This document shows positions 24,509-33,200 of a stretch of DNA of 64,000 nt, piece by piece. The notes under the pieces are model-generated. The model made no database searches. It was given only the letters and a program-made list of their open reading frames with translations, and was not told the origin of the DNA. The DNA lies in the NCBI RefSeq assembly GCF_015070385.1, contig NZ_JADCSA010000014.1, forward strand, positions 1-64,000. Direction: 5' to 3'. A program made the position numbers and the translations under genes. Numbering within the stretch: position 1 is the first letter of the stretch; every line of letters begins with the position of its first letter. The stretch is from Nocardioides malaquae. GTDB lineage: Bacteria > Actinomycetota > Actinomycetes > Propionibacteriales > Nocardioidaceae.

Positions 24509-25265
24509 CGTCGCTCCCCAGAAGCCAGGAGCTGCCCTCGAGACGAGCGCTGAGGAAGTCGACGTAGGCCTGACGCAGCTCGTCGGGCGTGGCACCCGGC
24601 GTGGAGGTCAGCCACTCGTCGGGCACCTCGGCCACGATCTCGGCGAAGACCTCACGCGAGAGCAGCGCACGCGCCCGGGCGTCGGCGTCCGCCACCCGGT
24701 CGAGGTGGCGTCGCAGGACGTGGTCGCTCGGGTCCCAGGGCTGGGCGGCGAACCTGGCCGGGTCGGTGATGCCCCGGCTCCAGGCGTGGTGGAAGTAGAG
24801 CGAGGCACCGTGGTCGATGACCCAGACCTCACCGTGCCACACCAACAGGTTGGGGTTGCGCCAGCTGCGGTCGACGTTGGCGGTGAAGGCGTCGAGCCAG
24901 AGGATCATGCCGTGGTCGGTCGCCTCGGCCTCGACGTCTCCGTCGAAGCCGAAGGCGCCCGGCAGGTAGTCGACGCCCAGGTTGAGGCCGATGCTGGCCA
25001 TGAGCAGGTCCTGCACCTCCTCGTCGGCCTCGTAGCGAGCGATCTGGCGGTCCAGCTCCAGCGTCACCAGCCTTGGGGTGCGCAGTCCGAGACGGGCAGC
25101 CAGCTGACTGACCAGCACCTCGGCCACCAGGACCCTGACCCCCTGTCCGGCACCGGAGAACTTGCAGACGTAGGTCCCCAGGTCGGCCGCCTCGACGATG
25201 CCCGGCAGGCTTCCCCCTTCGCGCAAGGGGGTGACGTAGCGGGTGACCGCGACGCGCGGAATCAC
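24501..25265 (-). CDS. HipA-like kinase family protein
   Basis: 254-residue protein related to the HipA/PI3K-like kinases. TYVCKFSGAGQG holds the ATP-site lysine, LDAFTANVDRSWRNPNLLVW the catalytic Asp and Asn, and VWVIDHGASLYF the DHG metal-binding motif. It lacks the N-terminal subdomain of true HipA toxins and has no HipB partner beside it; DUF3037 follows instead. GTG 25265 overlaps the ppk2 stop (GTGA). Substrate unknown. Confidence 0.8.
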   Translation of the reverse strand: MIPRVAVTRYVTPLREGGSLPGIVEAADLGTYVCKFSGAGQGVRVLVAEVLVSQLAARLGLRTPRLVTLELDRQIARYEADEEVQDLLMASIGLNLGVDYLPGAFGFDGDVEAEATDHGMILWLDAFTANVDRSWRNPNLLVWHGEVWVIDHGASLYFHHAWSRGITDPARFAAQPWDPSDHVLRRHLDRVADADARARALLSREVFAEIVAEVPDEWLTSTPGATPDELRQAYVDFLSARLEGSSWLLGSDDE

Positions 25266-26119
25266 TGGATCTCCACCTCAGCGAGACGTTGGCGTTCGGC
25301 CTCCACGTCGAAGTCGGCCCGTGGCCACTCCAGACCCATGAGCGCCAGGGTGTCGCGCAACAGGGCCGCCACCGCCAGGTTGCGCAGCCACTTGCGGTCG
25401 GCCGGAACGAGGTGCCAGGGAGCAGCGTGGTGGTTGGTTCTCTCGAGTGCGACCTCGTAGGCCTCCTGGTACGAGCTCCACAACGCCCGGTCGTCGACGT
25501 CGCTGGGCGCGTACTTCCAGTGCTTGTCGGGGTTGTCCAGGCGTTTGAGGAGGCGCTCCCCCTGCTCCACGGCGCTCATGTGCAGGAAGCACTTGACCAC
25601 CGTGACGCCCTGGTGCACCAGCTCGCGCTCGAACTCGACGATGGCGTCGTAGCGCCGCTCCAGCTCTTCGGGGTCGACGAGGCCGCGCACCCGCGCGGCC
25701 AGGACGTCCTCGTAGTGGCTCCGGTCGAAGACCCCGATGTGGCCGGGGACGGGGAGGGCCTTGCGGATCCGCCACAGGAAGTCGTGCTGCAGCTCCTCCT
25801 CGGTCGGCGCCTTGAAGGCCGTGATCTGGAGGCCCTGCGGGTCGACGAGGCCCAGGGCCTTGCGGATCACCCCTCCCTTGCCGCTGGTGTCCATGCCCTG
25901 CAGGACAAGGAGGACGCGACGCTCGTCGCCGACGGTGCGGCGCGCCCACAACCGCTCCTGCAGGTCGGCGAGCTCGACCCCGATCGCCGCCAGCGACGCC
26001 TCGGCGTCGGCCTTCTCGCCCGAGTAGCCGACGGTGGCCGCCGTGTCGTGCTCCGAGAGCCGGACCGGCCCCTCGGGGAGACGTAGGACAGAGGTGTCGA
26101 ACGGTTCGGGCGGTGTCAT
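25262..26119 (-). CDS. Polyphosphate kinase 2 family protein
   Basis: PPK2-type enzyme of 285 residues that transfers phosphate between polyphosphate and nucleotides. It has Walker A in LVLQGMDTSGKGGVIRKAL, Walker B in GVFDRSHYEDVLAARV, and the lid region RLLKRLDNPDKHWKYAPSD. The class (NDP or NMP kinase direction) cannot be told from sequence alone. ATG 26119 lies seven bases after the recX stop at 26127 and has no clear ribosome site; the perfect dyad GCGCCAT-C-ATGGCGC at 26121-26135 covers the spot. First of three overlapping genes with the kinase and DUF3037. Confidence 0.9.
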   Translation of the reverse strand: MTPPEPFDTSVLRLPEGPVRLSEHDTAATVGYSGEKADAEASLAAIGVELADLQERLWARRTVGDERRVLLVLQGMDTSGKGGVIRKALGLVDPQGLQITAFKAPTEEELQHDFLWRIRKALPVPGHIGVFDRSHYEDVLAARVRGLVDPEELERRYDAIVEFERELVHQGVTVVKCFLHMSAVEQGERLLKRLDNPDKHWKYAPSDVDDRALWSSYQEAYEVALERTNHHAAPWHLVPADRKWLRNLAVAALLRDTLALMGLEWPRADFDVEAERQRLAEVEIQ

Positions 26120-26126
26120 GGCGCCA

Positions 26127-26759
26127 TCATGGCGCACCCTCGGCGAAGTCGTCGTCGGGGTCGGCACCGCTCGCGTCGAGGGCTTCACGCACGACGGCGT
26201 AGGCCATCGACGCCGAGTAACCCTTCCGAGCCAGCATGCCGACGAGGCGACGGGTCGCCACCTGGCGGTCCAGGCCACCCATGGACCGCATCTTCTTCGC
26301 CACCAGACGGCGGGCGGCCGCGGCCTCGTCCTCCGGGTCGATCGTGGCGACGGCGTCCTTGATGATGGCGTCGTCGACCCCCTTGCGGCGCAGCTCCTGC
26401 GCGAGGGCGCGCCCGGCCAGCCCCTTCCCGGACTGGCGGTGATCGACCCACATCTGCGCGAACGCCTCATCGTCGACGAGGCCGACCTCCTCGAAGCGGT
26501 CGAGCAGCCGGTTCGCGATCTCCTCGGGCACGTTGCGCTGGGCCAGCTTGTCGGCCAGCTGCTTGCGGCTGCGGGCCTGTCCCGTCAGCTGGTCGAGCAG
26601 GATCTTGCGCGCCACCTCCTCCGGGTCGGCGGCAGGCCCCGCCCGGACGGGGTCCTCGGGAGGCTCTCCCGTCCAGGCAGCCACACCTGCGGCGACGTCA
26701 CCGCGCCACGCCCCGTCACCGGGACCGGGGCGATCGCCACTCCCGCGGGTCGGGCTCAT
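26127..26759 (-). CDS. recX: Regulatory protein RecX
   Basis: Inhibitor of RecA filaments. The 210 residues have a variable acidic N terminus, then the three-helix repeats of RecX: ARKILLDQLTGQARSRKQLA, VPEEIANRLLDRFEEVGLVD with AFAQMWVDHRQSGKGLAGRA, and LVGMLARKGYSASMAYAVV. It starts 17 bases after the recA stop, the conserved recA-recX order, so it is probably made from recA read-through. Confidence 0.92.
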   Translation of the reverse strand: MSPTRGSGDRPGPGDGAWRGDVAAGVAAWTGEPPEDPVRAGPAADPEEVARKILLDQLTGQARSRKQLADKLAQRNVPEEIANRLLDRFEEVGLVDDEAFAQMWVDHRQSGKGLAGRALAQELRRKGVDDAIIKDAVATIDPEDEAAAARRLVAKKMRSMGGLDRQVATRRLVGMLARKGYSASMAYAVVREALDASGADPDDDFAEGAP

Positions 26760-26776
26760 CGACTCACGCCCCCGAC

Positions 26777-27856
26777 TCAGAAGTCGTCGACCCCGATGGG
26801 CTCGTCGGAGAGGTCGTCGACCGGCTTGTCGACCTGCGGGCCGACGCCGAGCTTCTCGAGGATCCGCTTCTCGATCTCGTTGGCCAGGTCAGGGTTGTCC
26901 TTCAGGAACCCGCGGGCGTTCTCCTTGCCCTGCCCCAGCTGGTCGCCCTCGTAGGTGTACCAGGCGCCCGCCTTGCGGACGATGCCCGCCTCGACACCCA
27001 CGTCGATCAGGCCGCCCTCCCGGCTGATGCCCTTGCCGTACATGATGTCGAACTCGGCCTGCTTGAACGGCGGGGCCACCTTGTTCTTGACGACCTTGAC
27101 CCGGGTCCGGTTGCCGACCATCTCCTGGCCGTCCTTCAGGGTCTCGATCCGTCGCACGTCGAGGCGCACCGACGAGTAGAACTTCAGCGCGCGACCACCG
27201 GTGGTGGTCTCCGGCGACCCGAACATCACGCCGATCTTCTCGCGCAGCTGGTTGATGAAGATCGCGGTGGTACCGGAGTTGTTGAGGGCACCGGTCATCT
27301 TGCGCAGCGCCTGGCTCATGAGTCGAGCCTGCAGGCCGACGTGGCTGTCGCCCATCTCGCCCTCGATCTCGGCACGCGGCACGAGCGCGGCGACGGAGTC
27401 GATGACGATGAGGTCGAGCGCGCCCGACCGGATCAGCATGTCGGCGATCTCGAGCGCCTGCTCACCGGAGTCGGGCTGGGAGACGAGGAGGGCGTCGGTG
27501 TCGACGCCGAGGTTCTTCGCGTACTCCGGGTCGAGCGCGTGCTCGGCGTCGATGAAGGCGACGATGCCGCCGGCGGCCTGGGCGTTGGCGACCGCGTGCA
27601 GGGCCACCGTCGTCTTTCCGGAGGACTCCGGGCCGTAGATCTCCACCACGCGACCGCGCGGGAGACCCCCGAGGCCCAGGGCCACGTCGAGCGCGATCGC
27701 GCCCGTGGGGATGACCTCCAGCGGGGCACGGGTCTCGTCGCCGAGACGCATCACCGATCCCTTGCCGAAGTTCTTCTCGATGTTCGCGAGCGCCGCGTCC
27801 AGAGCAGAGCTCCGGTCGCCTCCGCTGGTCACGGGTGCCTTCTTCGCTGCAGCCAT
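26777..27856 (-). CDS. recA: Recombinase RecA
   Basis: ATP-dependent strand-exchange protein and SOS co-protease. The 359 residues have [13 protein letters not shown], Walker [20 protein letters not shown], the MAW-like [20 protein letters not shown], Walker [15 protein letters not shown] and loop L2 with [20 protein letters not shown]. No intein. The start could be ATG 27856 or ATG 27868 (four residues longer); neither ribosome site is decisive. A LexA box lies 134 bases upstream. Confidence 0.98.
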   Translation of the reverse strand: MAAAKKAPVTSGGDRSSALDAALANIEKNFGKGSVMRLGDETRAPLEVIPTGAIALDVALGLGGLPRGRVVEIYGPESSGKTTVALHAVANAQAAGGIVAFIDAEHALDPEYAKNLGVDTDALLVSQPDSGEQALEIADMLIRSGALDLIVIDSVAALVPRAEIEGEMGDSHVGLQARLMSQALRKMTGALNNSGTTAIFINQLREKIGVMFGSPETTTGGRALKFYSSVRLDVRRIETLKDGQEMVGNRTRVKVVKNKVAPPFKQAEFDIMYGKGISREGGLIDVGVEAGIVRKAGAWYTYEGDQLGQGKENARGFLKDNPDLANEIEKRILEKLGVGPQVDKPVDDLSDEPIGVDDF

Positions 27857-27989
27857 TGCAGTTCCCATCTCGTCGTCGTGGTTCAGGTACGTCTTCGACG
27901 CTAGAGCGAGCCACCGACAAGAAGCCTGATCAGCCTGTCGAGCTGTGGACGACCTCGCCCTGCGTCGTACCTGTGGACACGAGGCTACC

Positions 27990-28003
27990 CGAACACCTGT
28001 TCG
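27990..28003. promoter_or_regulatory. LexA (SOS) box upstream of recA
   Basis: CGAACACCTGTTCG matches the actinobacterial SOS consensus CGAACN4GTTCG exactly. It is in the gap between the MFS gene's stop (28011) and recA (27856/27868). Confidence 0.88.
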
Positions 28004-28010
28004 ACGTCTC

Positions 28011-29306
28011 TCAGGCGCGTCCCGCGTGTCGCGCCACGAACGCGGCGGCCGTGACCACCCCGAGGGCGAGCACCGCGGCATACGCGTTGAGCACCGGGTA
28101 GCCGAAGGTGCCCACGACGACGCCCGCCAACGCACTCGCCGCCGCGGCGCCCAGCATCATCGTCATGTCCGCCGTGCCCTGGACGCCCGCCCGGACCTCG
28201 AGCGGTGCGTGCTCGGCCAGCAGGGTCGAGGCGGAGATGGTGGCGACTGACCACCCCAGCCCCAGCAGGAAGAGTCCGGCGAAGATCTGCCACGAGCTGC
28301 CCTCCGGCGAGGAGCCGCTCAGCGCGAGCGAGACGAGCAGGACCGCTCCCCCCACCCCGAGGGTGCGACCTCGTCCCCACCGGTCGGCCACCCATCCCGC
28401 CACCGGGGAGAAGGCGAACATCCCGAGCACGTGCACGGAGATCACGACGCCGATCAGCCGGAGCTCCGCACCTCCGTGCTCCATGTGCAGCGGCGTCATC
28501 ACCATCACGGCCACCATCGTGGCGTGGGCTCCGGTGAGCCCCGCGGTCGCGGCGACGAGCACTGGGTGCTGCCGAAAGGCCGCCCGCACGTCTCCCCCCG
28601 CGGCCCCGCGCCCGGCCACCACGGCGGGGCGCGGGCCTCCCTCGTGCCCGCCCGACGCGACGGCGCGCGCCGTCACCAGCGGGTCAGGGCGCAGGAGCAG
28701 GAACGCCAGGAGTGCAGCAGCCGTGGTGCCGGCGGCGCCGAGCACGAACGGACCGGTCAGGTCAGGCACCCCGAGCAGCGCGGCCAGGTCGACGGACGGG
28801 CCCGTGAGGTTGGGCCCCAGCACCGCGCCGATCGTGGTCGCCCACACCACCAGCGACAGGGCGCGGGCCCGGTGGTGCACGGGCGCCAGGTCGGTGGCGG
28901 CGTAGCGCGCCGCGCTGTTGGCTGCGGTGGCGAAACCGAGGAGCACCATGCCCGCCAACAGCAGGAGGGTGGAGCCGGCCACGCCCGAGACCACGGCAAC
29001 GAGGGCTCCGGCACTGGCGGTCAGGTAGCCCGCCACCAGACCGGCACGGCGCCCGCGACGCGTCATCACCCGGGCCAGCAGGAAGGCGGCCACCGCAGCC
29101 CCGAGCACCTGGAAGGTCTGCGCCAGCCCGGCGACCTCCTCGGAGCCGGAGAGGTCGCGGGCGAGGAGCGAGGAGGTGGCGATGCCGATCGTGATGCCGA
29201 GGGCGCCGGTCGCCTGGACGCCGACGAGGCTGCCCACGGTGCGCCGCTGCAGTGCCGCGACGTCGACCGACGGGATGGTCGCGTCGCTCGGCAGGGGCGT
29301 CGTCAC
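28011..29306 (-). CDS. MFS transporter
   Basis: 431-residue major facilitator, drug-exporter-like, substrate unknown. It has twelve hydrophobic segments with the loop [15 protein letters not shown] after segment 2, [20 protein letters not shown] after segment 4 and [14 protein letters not shown] after segment 8. GTG 29306 overlaps the DUF3046 stop (GTGA), so it is translated after that gene. It ends just before the recA LexA box. Confidence 0.82.
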   Translation of the reverse strand: MTTPLPSDATIPSVDVAALQRRTVGSLVGVQATGALGITIGIATSSLLARDLSGSEEVAGLAQTFQVLGAAVAAFLLARVMTRRGRRAGLVAGYLTASAGALVAVVSGVAGSTLLLLAGMVLLGFATAANSAARYAATDLAPVHHRARALSLVVWATTIGAVLGPNLTGPSVDLAALLGVPDLTGPFVLGAAGTTAAALLAFLLLRPDPLVTARAVASGGHEGGPRPAVVAGRGAAGGDVRAAFRQHPVLVAATAGLTGAHATMVAVMVMTPLHMEHGGAELRLIGVVISVHVLGMFAFSPVAGWVADRWGRGRTLGVGGAVLLVSLALSGSSPEGSSWQIFAGLFLLGLGWSVATISASTLLAEHAPLEVRAGVQGTADMTMMLGAAAASALAGVVVGTFGYPVLNAYAAVLALGVVTAAAFVARHAGRA

Positions 29307-29497
29307 CGGAGCCGGTCCGGCAGCTCGAGGACCTGCCAGACCGCCGCCCAGACCTGCTTGGGGGGCACGCCGGCCGCGAGGGCCTCGGTGACGGTGCGCG
29401 ACCCCAGCTCACCGATGACGAAGAGCTCGGCCCAGCTGCGTGACGACGCCTCCCCCAGCGCCTCGTCCATGCGTGCCCAGAACTCGGTGTGCCTCAT
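29303..29497 (-). CDS. DUF3046 family small protein
   Basis: 64 residues, MRHTEFWARMDEALGEASS at the start and [20 protein letters not shown] at the end: the DUF3046 pattern found beside recA in many actinobacteria (Rv2738c in M. tuberculosis). Function unknown. ATG 29497 has no Shine-Dalgarno. It is the first gene of a two-gene unit with the MFS transporter. Confidence 0.9.
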   Translation of the reverse strand: MRHTEFWARMDEALGEASSRSWAELFVIGELGSRTVTEALAAGVPPKQVWAAVWQVLELPDRLR

Positions 29498-29564
29498 GGG
29501 CACAGGCAACCACACCACTGCGCGCGGCACCGACGACGACCGGCCACCGGCGACCGGCGTAGGT

Positions 29565-30119
29565 TCAGTGCACGCCCGGCACCGGCCGGCCGACGTCGTG
29601 CACGTGGTGCAGCACGTCGTGGAGGTGGTATTGCCCGAGCGTGCGCACCGTGAACGCCGAGCCGTTGCTGCGGCGCCCGCGCCGGTCGTACGCCTCCGGC
29701 TGGACCGCGGACCACAGTCCGGCGACGTGTCCCCCGGCCTCGACGAGCTCGACGTCGACCGTCGCGGGGTCCTGGGCGTGGTAGCGCTCCTGCACGGCGG
29801 TGGCGTCCTGGTCCCAGTTCGGAAAGGTGGGGTCGTCCTGCTCCAGCATCGCGGTGAGCCGCTCGCCCATGGTGCGGTGCACGTCGCGCACGTGGCAGGC
29901 GTACTCGAGCACCGACCAGGTCCCCGGCTCAGGGCGTACGCCCGCCCCGCCGTCGCGCAGCGCCTCGCTGAGCGCGAGGGTCGCGTCGTGGAGCAGGCCG
30001 GGCAGGTCGGGCACCTCGAGGCGCGAGGCCTCCACCCCGCACTCGGGGCACGGGCGCTCCAGCACCCACGTCCAGTCCTTGGTGTCGGGCGCGGGGGCGA
30101 CGGGATCCGGCGTGCTGGC
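29565..30119 (-). CDS. DinB-like (DinB_2) protein, start unresolved
   Basis: Four-helix DinB/DfsB-type protein, often a thiol-dependent transferase in actinobacteria; substrate unknown. The core is clear: DTKDWTWVLERPCPECGVEA (a typical start for this group), TWSVLEYACHVRDVHRTM, YHAQDPATVDVELVEAGG and GQYHLHDVLHHVHDVGRPV with the metal-binding histidines. No ATG, GTG or TTG in this frame fits the N terminus. The natural ATG at 30133, which starts MTDPSPA, is one base out of frame. A single-base indel in the first ten codons, natural or a sequencing error, would explain this; the coordinate given is only the in-frame limit. Confidence 0.7.
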   Translation of the reverse strand, partial: ASTPDPVAPAPDTKDWTWVLERPCPECGVEASRLEVPDLPGLLHDATLALSEALRDGGAGVRPEPGTWSVLEYACHVRDVHRTMGERLTAMLEQDDPTFPNWDQDATAVQERYHAQDPATVDVELVEAGGHVAGLWSAVQPEAYDRRGRRSNGSAFTVRTLGQYHLHDVLHHVHDVGRPVPGVH

Positions 30120-30228
30120 GAGGGGTCTGTCATGCCCCCATGCAACCAGCCACAGCGACCGCGATCCAGCACCGTGGCGGCCCGGCTCGCGAGGGTTGAG
30201 TGTGGGTGCCCGGTGCAAGGATGTCTGC

Positions 30229-33200
30229 GTGCCAGCGCTCGACGCCTTCAGTGCCCCGACCCGCGAGTGGTTCTCCGCTGCCTTCGCCGCACCCACCGCC
30301 GCCCAGGAAGGCGCTTGGGACGCGGTCGCGCGTGGCAGGCACGCCCTCGTCGTGGCGCCCACCGGGTCGGGCAAGACGCTGAGCGCCTTCCTCTCCGGCC
30401 TCGACCGCGTCCTGACCACGCCCCCTCCGGAGGACGGGCCGGCCTGCCGGGTGCTCTACGTCTCGCCCCTCAAGGCGCTCGCGGTCGACGTGGAGCGCAA
30501 CCTGCGCGCCCCCCTGGCCGGCATCCGGCACACCGCCGCACGGCTGGGCGTCGAGGTCCGCGACGTGCGGGTCGGTCTGCGCTCCGGCGACACCGACGCC
30601 GGCGAGCGACGACGCCAGGCGACCAAGCCGCCTGACATCCTCATCACCACTCCCGAGTCGCTCTTCCTGATGCTGACCAGCAAGGCACGCGAGGCGCTGC
30701 GCAACGTCGACACGGTCATCCTCGACGAGGTGCACGCCGTGGCCGGCACGAAACGCGGCGCCCACCTCGCGGTGACCCTCGAGCGCCTCGACGCCCAGCT
30801 GGCCCGCCCCGCCCAGCGCATCGGCTTGAGCGCCACCGTGCGCCCGGTGGAGGAGGTCGCCCGCTTCCTCGGCGGTGGCGCGCCGGTCGAGGTGGTCGCT
30901 CCGCCCAGCAGCAAGGAGTGGGACCTGCGGGTCGTCGTGCCGGTCGAGGACATGACCTCTCCCGGCCACCTGTCCAGCGACGCGGCCGGCCCACTGGGGG
31001 ACGACGCGGGTCATGACGGAGAGGAGCAGGCCGCCTCACCGTCGCTGTGGCCCCACGTGGAGGAGCACGTCGTCGACCTCGTCGAGCAGCACCACTCGAC
31101 GATCGTCTTCGCCAACTCCCGACGACTGGCCGAACGCCTCACCGCGCGGCTCAACGAGATCGCGACCCAGCGCGCCGGCGGTGAGACCTCCCGCGACGCA
31201 GCGCCGGCCGAGGCGATGGGTGCCGCCGGTGCCGCAGCGGCCTCCGAGGTGGTGATCGCCAAGGCGCACCACGGCTCGGTCTCGAAGGAGCAGCGGGCGC
31301 TGATCGAGGACGACCTCAAGCACGGACGCCTGCCGTGCGTCGTCGCCACCAGCAGCCTCGAGCTGGGCATCGACATGGGGGCGGTCGACCTGGTCATCCA
31401 GATCGAGTCGCCGCCCAGCGTGGCGAGCGCCCTGCAGCGTGTGGGCCGCGCCGGCCACCAGGTGGGTGAGGTCAGCCGCGGCGTGCTCATGCCCAAGCAC
31501 CGCGGCGACCTGGCCCCGACAGCCGTCGCCGTCACCCGCATGCGCTCCGGTGGCATCGAGGCGTTGCGCATCCCCAAGAACCCGCTCGACGTGCTGGCCC
31601 AGCAGGTCGTGGCGATGGTGGCGATGGACGAGTGGGACGTGGAGGAGCTCCACGACCTCGTCCGGCGAGCCGCTCCCTACGCCGACCTTCCCCGCAGCGC
31701 CTACGAGGCCACGCTCGACCTGTTGAGCGGTCGCTACCCCAGCGAGGAGTTCGCCGAGCTGAGGCCGCGCCTGGTCTGGGACCGGGTCGCCGACACCCTC
31801 ACCGCTCGTCCCGGAGCGCAGCGTCTCGCCGTCACCAGCGGCGGCACGATCCCCGACCGGGGTCTGTTCGGCGTGCACCTCGTCGGGGAGGGCACGGGAC
31901 GACGCGTCGGCGAGCTCGACGAGGAGATGGTCTACGAGTCGCGGGTCGGTGACGTCTTCGCGCTGGGGGCCAGCAGCTGGCGCATCGAGGACATCACCCA
32001 CGACCGCGTGATGGTGACCCCGGCTCCGGGCGTGCCGGGGCGACTGCCGTTCTGGAAGGGCGACACGCTCGGGCGCCCCGCCGAGATGGGTGGCGCCATC
32101 GGCGAGATGGTGCGCGCCCTGACCTCGGTGGGTCCCGACGCAGCCCGCCAACTGGCGCGCGACGAGGGCCTCGACGACTACGCGGCAGACAACCTCGTCC
32201 GCTACCTCGAGGAGCAGCGCGAGGCCACCGGCGTCGTGCCGCACGACTCCCACGTCCTGGTCGAACGCTGCCGCGACGAGCTGGGCGACTGGCGCCTCGT
32301 CGTGCACTCGCCGTGGGGCACGCCCGTGCACGCGCCCTGGGCGCTGGCGATCAACGCCCGGCTGCGGGAGCGCTACGGCGTCGAGACCCAGGCCATGGCC
32401 AGCGACGACGGCATCGTGATCCGCGTGCCCGACACCGACGCCGAGCCGCCCGACGCCTCCCTGGTCGTCTTCGACCCCGGGGAGATCGAGGAGATCGTCA
32501 CCACCGAGGTCGGCGGCTCCGCCCTCTTCGCCAGCCGGTTCCGGGAGTGCGCCGCCCGCGCCCTGCTGCTCCCCCGGCGCGACCCCGGCCGGCGTTCTCC
32601 GCTGTGGCAGCAGCGCCAGCGCAGCGCCCAGCTGCTCGAGGTCGCCGCCAAGTACCCGTCCTTCCCGATCGTGCTCGAGGCCGTGCGTGAGGTCCTCCAG
32701 GACGTCTACGACCTGCCGGCCCTGGTCCAGCTGCTCCGACGCGTCGACCAGCGCGACATCACGATCACCGATGTCGAGACCGCCCACCCCTCCCCCTTCG
32801 CCGGCACGCTGCTCTTCGGCTACGTCGCCCAGTTCCTCTACGAGGGTGACTCGCCGCTGGCCGAGCGCCGCGCGGCGGCCCTCTCGCTCGACCCCGGTCT
32901 GCTCGCCCAGCTGCTCGGGCGCAGTGAGCTGCGCGAGCTGCTCGACCCTGCCGTGATCGCGGAGGTCGAGCAGGAGGTGCAGTGGCTCGCGAAGGACCGG
33001 CGCGCCCGCGACGCCGAGGGGGTGGCCGACATGCTGCGTGTGCTCGGGCCCCTCACCACGGCAGAGGTCGCGGCGCGCAGCACGGATCCCGAGTCCGCGC
33101 CGTCGTGGCTCGACTCCCTCGCCGCCACCCGCCGAGTCGTGGAGGTGCGGATGGCCGGCGTCGAGGTCTGGTGCACCGTCGAGGAGGTGGCCCGCCTGCG

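Noticed and set aside
26121-26135. Perfect 7-1-7 dyad GCGCCAT-C-ATGGCGC as an operator for ppk2
   Set aside because: It overlaps the recX stop and the ppk2 start region; it may simply be chance or a start-site hairpin.
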